Source of the DNA: Nicotiana tabacum | Lineage: Eukaryota > Streptophyta > Magnoliopsida > Solanales > Solanaceae | Length of the DNA: 64,000 nt | Reading direction: 5' to 3' | Assembly: GCF_000715075.1 (NCBI RefSeq) | Contig: NC_134087.1 | Span: 107,547,161 to 107,611,160, forward strand | Shown: one piece after another, positions 58,351 through 64,000 of the stretch | Numbering within the stretch: the first letter of the stretch is position 1 | Layout: each line of letters starts with the position of its first letter | Notes under the pieces: generated by a model | The model's database searches: none | Seen by the model: the letters and a program-made list of their open reading frames with translations, nothing else | What the model was told of the DNA's origin: nothing | Translations under genes and position numbers: made by a program

Positions 58351-60220
58351 GAGGGGAATGGGGACTGATTTAGGGGACTCAGACTTTTAAAAAGAAAAAA
58401 AAAAGGGCAGATTTAAAAAAAACAGAAAGGAAAGGGAGGAAGAGAACAGAAAAAGAAATAGAAAAGAGAACATTCACACATACACCCACAACCTGAAACA
58501 GATACAAAAGCAGAAACAAAAATCAGAAACAGGAATCTAAAACAGATAGAGGAAAGAAGCTGAAATCTGAAATGTTATTTTTCTAGAATCTATCCGTTGT
58601 TTGTTTGTGGATAGTGTTCGGTTTAAATCTGAAATTTTCTCTCAAGTTTCTATCACTGTACATCTGGGTTAACGGGTCTTGTTCGGACTTGCTGTGTTAC
58701 TGGTACATTCTGCCGGTATTTTGCTGCTGCTATTATCGCTGAAATTTACTCCTTTTACCTTCATTTCCAGGTACATATTCTTAAAACTCATGTTGTGAAG
58801 AGCTTCAACATGACAAAATGAAGCTTGAATTGTAATTTTGTCTTCTATTCGCTCAAGTTCATTAATTTAAATTTCAGCTTTGTTTCGTGTTGGTTTAATA
58901 GTAGTATATTTTGACGTAACGGCTGTAAATTAAATGTCATTTCTTGAAGTTGCTCGAAATGTTGTAATAAGGTTAATTTCTAAATTTTCATTAGCGGAAG
59001 ATATAATTAAATTGTCAAGGTAGGGAATATGGCATGAATGTTGGCCATTATTTAATTTTTTGTTGTTAGCTAAGTAAAGAGTAATGTAGAAGTATCAAGA
59101 AAACTACACTAGTAATATCTATTGTTAAATAAGGTAAAAATGGTGTTGGTATTATTTTCATGTATAAGATAGCAGGTATCTATAGAACCATTAGTGGATG
59201 GTAAGTTGAGTTGTTATGGCTCATTATGATGTTAAAATGCTATGAATGTTTCAAGACATACAAATATGTTGCATGTAAGGCAATGTTGTTAATCAATTTG
59301 TATAATAATTCCTTCTCTTATCAATTTGATGCCTATTTACCATCCTAAATAAATAATTAGGCCTATTAGATTAAAAGCAAGTATATGAGAATAAGATGAG
59401 ATATACAAATTACAACACTTTACATCAATGACAATTAGAAATAGGACTTGCACTAAATAGAAGTAATAAAAGTTCTTGAAAAATATTCTTCCTTTTATAA
59501 ATCGTTTTTAATTTCATATACAATTCATTATTGGGCATATAGATATATATGTTGTATTTGCCGAAAATAGTGTTAATCATATTTTTACGCTTTTCTTTGA
59601 ATTTAAATAGTCTGGCTGAATATAATTTATATCCGGAAATTATAATCGACAGGCAACATTTAATAAATTGCAAGTTCTTTTTTCAAGAATTCAAGGGTAT
59701 CTTAAATGTAGATTTCTCATGATATAATAAACAATCTGGGGAAAAAGGCCATAATACTATTAACAAAGATTTTGCGCAATCAGGGATGCGTTCGCGCACC
59801 CTGATTATATTTTAAAAAAAAAGCAAATTCGGATTATGCGTACGCGCAATTTCGAGCGAATATTTTAATAAAAATGATTTCTCCGCGGATGTCAAAATAA
59901 TTTCATATAACCCAAGGTGTGCAGTTCATTATCTAAATAAAAAGGGTGATGATGTTCCTGATTTTATTTTAAATTTCGAACATATATTTTTTATAAAATC
60001 TATAACATGGACAATTTTATTGTGTACACGTACGCGTGGCACGATCCCCGGTAATTATAAAAAGTATATAATACGAATATACGTACGCGTAATTCGTCCA
60101 TATAATTGTAAACAATAAGTAAAAAGCGGTAGTAAAATCATGCAATAAAAACGTATTTAGTAAAATCAAGATAATTAAGCCAATAATAAAAACAGTTAAG
60201 CGACCGTGCTAGAACCACGG

Positions 60221-60253
60221 AATTCGGAAATGCCTAACACCTTCTTCCGAATT
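60221..60253 (+). other. U5 hairpin with conserved loop, Ogre LTR
   Basis: Nine contiguous pairs (60221-60229 with 60245-60253) with an A-C mismatch at the loop border and loop TGCCTAACACCTT 60231-60243. A second small stem CCGTG/CACGG lies just upstream (60204-60219). Confidence 0.72.
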
Positions 60254-60363
60254 AACAGAATTCCTTATTCAGGATTTCTGGTTCGCGGAATAATAAACAG
60301 AGTCATATTCTCCTCGATTCAGGGATTAAAATTGGTGACTTGGGACGCCTTAAAATTCCCAGG

Positions 60364-60373
60364 TGGCGACTCT
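60364..60373 (+). other. Primer-site-like decamer inside the Ogre LTR
   Basis: TGGCGACTCT (11 matches including the next G) repeats the first bases of the primer-binding site at 60469. Present in the same place in LTR A (845-854), the solo LTR (15517-15526) and LTR B (16837-16846). Confidence 0.7.
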
Positions 60374-60468
60374 GAAATAATTAAATAAATCCCGTTTCGA
60401 CTGTCCTTCAATTGGAGAAAACTCCCCACGCGCCCCGCGGGCGCGGTAAAAAAGAGGTGTGACAGCTC

Positions 60469-60486
60469 TGGCGACTCTGCTGGGGA
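60469..60486 (+). other. Primer-binding site (tRNA-Arg type), Ogre element
   Basis: TGGCGACTCTGCTGGGGA, four bases after the LTR. Ogre elements are known to use a tRNA-Arg primer. Confidence 0.85.
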
Positions 60487-61250
60487 TTTTACAGTGTAAA
60501 CTGTAACCCAGAACCATTGGTTCAGGGTTTAAAGAATTCGAGCTTAAAATATCTGTGTTAATTGGCTTTATTTACTATATAATTTTCAACTGTTTATATG
60601 CTAATATGCTAAATGTTGCTTTTTACCGCTTTAATATTATTTGAATTGTGAATATATACAACTGCTACGAAACCCCCTTCTTTCTGAGTCTTCTGAATTT
60701 ATGGTGTAGACGTGCGCATGACCCACCTTTCTGTTAAAGTCATACCAAATAAGACGGAGTTGGGACAAGTAACTAGGTCGGGCAGACTTTCGTGCTCCCG
60801 GTACGTTGCCCCCGCTTGGGCTCAAACTGTCTGTTTGGGTAAGCCAGGTTTAGAGCAATCAACCTCAGGTTTTACACTTAGAATAACTCAGCCATGTACC
60901 GGATCCCTAGTAGGAACGAATATTTGCATCATATGCATTTGGCCTTGGAGACTCAACACATGGGTTGGGTCTGTCTAGGACAGGTGAACCCAAAATAAAA
61001 AGACCATCATGATGCATCCTACTTGCTACTTGTGCATTCATTTGCCTCGAACATGCTTGTTAACCAGCTTAAACGAAATCATGGTGAGAAGAGAGGAATA
61101 AAATGGGTTGTTATTTTAAAAAAAAAATTCAAAAAAAAAATAGTTTTAAATCTTGAAACAAAGATATTTAATAAATAAAATAATTTTTTTTTAGTGTAAA
61201 ATTTTCAAAAATAAGTTTTGACTTTATTAAAATTAAATTTCAGATACAAA
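60487..61250 (+). other. Ogre untranslated leader
   Basis: 764 bp between primer site and ORF1. Includes T- and A-runs (61119-61190). A 3'-splice-like TTAAATTTCAG precedes the ORF1 ATG by 8 bp. No coding region recognised. Confidence 0.6.
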
Positions 61251-63315
61251 ATGAGCACCACACAAAGCCCCTCATCCACGAGTACAGAAGAATTTCTATT
61301 TCAGCTTCAAATGTGGTGGTATGATTTAGGCGAAGACGGTCAAAAATGGGTCGTCAAGCATTCGGGAAATCTCACGGACATTATGAAAGTTAAACCCCGT
61401 GATGATCTGATTGTTGCGTTAGTAACTTTTTGGGACCCTGTTCACAATGTTTTTCGTTTCTCTGACTTCGAGCTGACTCCTACATTAGAGGAGATAGCTG
61501 GCTATGCTGGTTTTGACGGAAGTCTAAGAAATCAAAGCTTGATATTCACAAAGGCTCCTTCGGTACATCGATTCTTCGGTCTTCTGAACATCAGCAGTCA
61601 AATCAGGAAAAACAATGTCATCAATGGATGTTGTTCCTTCAACTTTTTGTATTCAAGGTTCGGAAAGTCAGATGGGTTCGAAATTCATGAGAAAGGCCTT
61701 ACTAACAAGCAAAACAAAGACACTTGGCAGATTCATCGTCGCTTTGCCTTCATGGTGGCTTTTCTAGGAGTCATGGTCTTCCCAAACAAAGAGCGAACAA
61801 TTGATATTCGCAGCACGAAAGTTGTGCAAATCCTCACCACCAAAGAAAATCACACCCTTATCCCCATCATTCTATCAGATATTTATCGGGCTTTGACTTT
61901 ATGTAAATCAGGAGCAAAAGTCTTCGAAGGATGCAAAATTTTGTTGCAAATGTGGGTGATTGAACATCTCCAACAACAGCCCAAGATCATACAGTATGGG
62001 CCAAACAATGATAATTGCATTGAGAGTTATGAGGAAAGAACAAAAAATTATCAGGCTCCAGAAGGAATAGAAGCATGGGTATCTCATCTAAGGGCTTTAA
62101 CGGCAAATCAAATTGAATGGATGGCTCCCGATGAGGGAAGTAATACACATGTCAACCTCAAATAGTTATCTACTACTATTGGGATTGAGAAGCATTCAGC
62201 CGTATGCTCCACTAAGAGTCTTAAGGCAACTAGGGAGATATCAAGTAGTTCCTGATGATGAAGATTTGAGTATGCAAGAAATCGAATTACACCCAGAAGC
62301 CACTATTCCCGAGGCTCTACTTCAGCAGATGTGGAATGGATGTCGATACTTAAAAAGTGATACTCAAGTCCCAAACACTACAAAGGGTGAGATAAATCCT
62401 GGATATGCAAGGTGGTTTGAAAAACGGTCTCGCGTGGATGATGTACCAGAGCCTGAGCTAAGAAGGCCAACAAAAAGACCCCATGTTCAAAACTTCAATG
62501 ATAAAATCCAAGAGCGGTTGATCTGGGGAGAAAAGGAAAAAGGGTACAAAGCAACTATCCATGCCCTAAAAGAAAATCTGAGAAGCCTCAGTTTGGAGAA
62601 AGATTTGCAAGCACAAGAAGCCGAAGGCGAGAAGAAGAGTCTAGCTTGTGAGAATGAAAATCTTCATGCTCGATTCCAAAAAATGAAAAGAGTTTCTGAA
62701 ACGCCAAAGAGGAGCTAGAAGGATCAAAAAACCATCGCCAATCTCTTTGAAAGAATGCAAGATTATGATTCCATTCTTGCGGAAAACGAAAGGGCATTGA
62801 GCAAAGCAAAAGAAAGGATCCAACAATTAAACGAAGAAGCCAGATCTAATAAGGAACGCCAAGATAGGCAATCCGGAAAAGACAGGGCACAATTCAAGAA
62901 GGAAAAAGACCATTGGATGCGATCAGAAGACCAGCTTCGTGCACAACTAGAAGAGGCAAGAAGATGCAACAGAGAACATCAACAAGCAAACCTCGACAGG
63001 GAAAGAGCGCAAGCAAGATTAGAGCAGGCCAGACTCCGAGCTCTATTAGAATCAGCTCTAGATCGGGAAAATCGTGTCAGAGATATAGCCACCACTCGCC
63101 AGCAGCAATTGCAGAACCAAGACCAATGTCTCCAGGATTTTAGGGCACAAATCCACGACTTAGCAGTCTACACCTCTCAAAGTTATATAAACTGCCAAGG
63201 AATGGATTATGAAAGGTTTACAAAGCATGCACCCACTTTTGCCCGTCATCTAGCAATGGAGTTGGAAAGGATGTATCGTACGCTGGGAGGTCATCCAGGT
63301 CAAGCTCCACATTGA
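61251..63315 (+). pseudogene. Ogre ORF1 (plant-mobile-domain/DUF7745-like N-terminus, coiled-coil C-terminus), broken
   Basis: Extra gene upstream of gag, a hallmark of Ogre; its role is unknown. ATG 61251 (MSTTQSPSSTSTEEFLFQLQ) is preferred over the upstream in-frame TTG. The first 304 codons contain VALVTFWDPVHNVFRFSDFE, LTPTLEEIAGYAGFD, HRRFAFMVAFLGVMVFPNKE and an LLQMWVIEHL block, resembling the plant mobile domain family. A frameshift at about 62105-62125 moves to frame 1 (SNSYLLLLGLRSIQPYAPLR, PTKRPHVQNF). A stop at 62716-62718, with a local shift, separates a long charged coiled coil (62755-63315, rich in E, K, R, Q) from the rest. Only two lesions, so the copy is fairly young. Confidence 0.8.
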
Positions 63316-63819
63316 GCAAATAGTCTAATAATATACAACACAAGTGGAAAGTGGGGCACGTTGTGAGATGTTAAGAATTGTATCTTTTATTTTGATTTAA
63401 GTGTGTGTGTTTCAAGACATTTTCTTAAAGTTTTCAAATGTAATTCCATCTTTGTATAATGAATAAAAGTGATTGCCTTTAGTCCGAACTACGCAAGGTC
63501 TGATTCATGTAAGGGCATGATACGTAGGCAATCTCTATAAGATTCGACCACCACGATAAAAGATATATATAATAAATAGAAGTGAATAACAATAAAAATT
63601 TCAAGAAAGCTGGGACGACACAAACAGCCGAGCAAATGCATAATAGAAAGGGATTATTTGTCTAGGAGCATTGCATCTCAACGTGTGATTATATATGTGT
63701 TAAACTCTCAAAACTAACAAGTTTGTTCATTTCCAGAATTCAAGCAGTTAGTTTCTCTAAAGAGTATACTGGCATATTATCACTATCACACAAGATCAAA
63801 AGGACCAATACCCGAAAGT
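63316..63819 (+). other. Spacer between Ogre ORF1 and gag
   Basis: 504 bp. Carries CATGATACGTAGGCAA (63517-63532), a motif I associate with this position in Solanaceae Ogre elements, and a possible acceptor TTCATTTCCAG (63726-63736). No ORF of note. Confidence 0.55.
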
Positions 63820-64000
63820 ATGTCTATCCCAGATGTTGACACAAGTATGGAGCTAGAGGAGATGGATGTCGGGAAAATGAAAGAAGAGATGTTTAAACTC
63901 AAGCAGCAAATGGCTGAGATGTACCAAGCCTGGTCTACAGGACAGTTACCCCCATCTTACCCAAATAACCCTGCTCCATCAATGACCCACACTCAGGATA
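63820..64000 (+). CDS. gag: Ogre gag, N-terminal 60 codons (runs off window)
   Basis: ATG at 63820 begins MSIPDVDTSMELEEMDVGKM, followed by a short coiled coil (EEMFKLKQQMAEMYQAW) and a Pro-rich stretch (PPSYPNNPAPSMT). These match the beginning of Ogre-type gag proteins as I know them. The frame is open to the window end; capsid, zinc knuckle, protease and pol must lie beyond. Whether the gene is intact cannot be judged. Confidence 0.75.
   Translation, partial: MSIPDVDTSMELEEMDVGKMKEEMFKLKQQMAEMYQAWSTGQLPPSYPNNPAPSMTHTQD

Larger units (their letters stand above)
56139..60464 (+). mobile_element. Ogre-type element, 5' LTR (4,326 bp)
   Basis: TGTGAGCACGTGATTTTTGCC to GAGGTGTGACA, followed after four bases by a tRNA-Arg-like primer site. 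It holds a C-run (about 56550-56560), palindromes AACCAAACGA-CA-TCGTTTGGTT (56738-56759) and AAACGA-CA-TCGTTT (56607-56620), a CCGTTGG/CCAACGG stem (56640-56664), a TATA box (58343-58350), CpG-rich CGTACGCG-type motifs (59788-60090) and the conserved 3' block. Open stretches inside have no homology I recognise. Giant LTRs are usual for Ogre. Confidence 0.9.

Overview
The window is plant nuclear heterochromatin made almost entirely of nested, decayed transposable elements. I see no host gene, rRNA, tRNA gene or CRISPR array. The families (Ogre/Tat-type giant LTRs, Del/Tekay chromoviruses, a plant L1 LINE with a RNase H tail, a SINE with a TTG tail, a TA-flanked MITE) fit a large-genome Solanaceae species. 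Nicotiana is my best guess, but that is inference from family resemblance, not a proven identification.

Layout. 1-978: 3' part of an LTR (LTR A) that starts outside the window. 979-1246 and 15626-16920: two pieces of a second LTR (LTR B). B is split by an Ogre-type solo LTR (1247-15625) with a 5-bp duplication ATATA. That solo LTR is itself split by a structurally complete Tekay element (2608-12887; duplication GGTTT; 2.5-kb LTRs; gag and pol full of stops). LTR B ends inside an antisense ORF of a Tat/Retand-like element, whose 3' LTR ends at 18750. A Ty1/copia LTR and RNase H remnant follows (18751-19461). Next comes the 5' end of another Ty3/gypsy element (19462-20183), whose gag is split by an Athila-like, gag-only, non-autonomous element (20184-25868). 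The gag resumes after it, then runs into a SINE tail (about 26489-26580) and a Stowaway-like MITE (26607-26872). 26972-33727 is a second, different Tekay element (duplication ATATG).

33868-40199 is an antisense L1-type LINE, cut on its 5' side by a minus-strand Tekay tandem array, LTR-internal-LTR-internal-LTR (40200-about 55985). After a short palindrome-dense island (55986-56138) an Ogre-type element begins. It has a 4.3-kb 5' LTR (56139-60464), a tRNA-Arg-like primer site, the extra ORF1 upstream of gag (61251-63315, broken) and the first 60 codons of gag, running off the window end.

How the parts relate. Nesting gives a relative order: Tat-like before LTR B before the Ogre solo LTR before Tekay-1; LINE before the Tekay tandem. 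Coding regions are broken by frameshifts and by stops that mostly look like C-to-T changes, as expected for methylated silent DNA. The most unusual signal is RNA-like. Four different LTRs share, near their 3' ends, a hairpin whose 13-nt loop (TGCCTAACACCTT) is invariant while the stems differ in sequence yet still pair. Each is followed by a 10-nt copy of the start of the primer-binding site.
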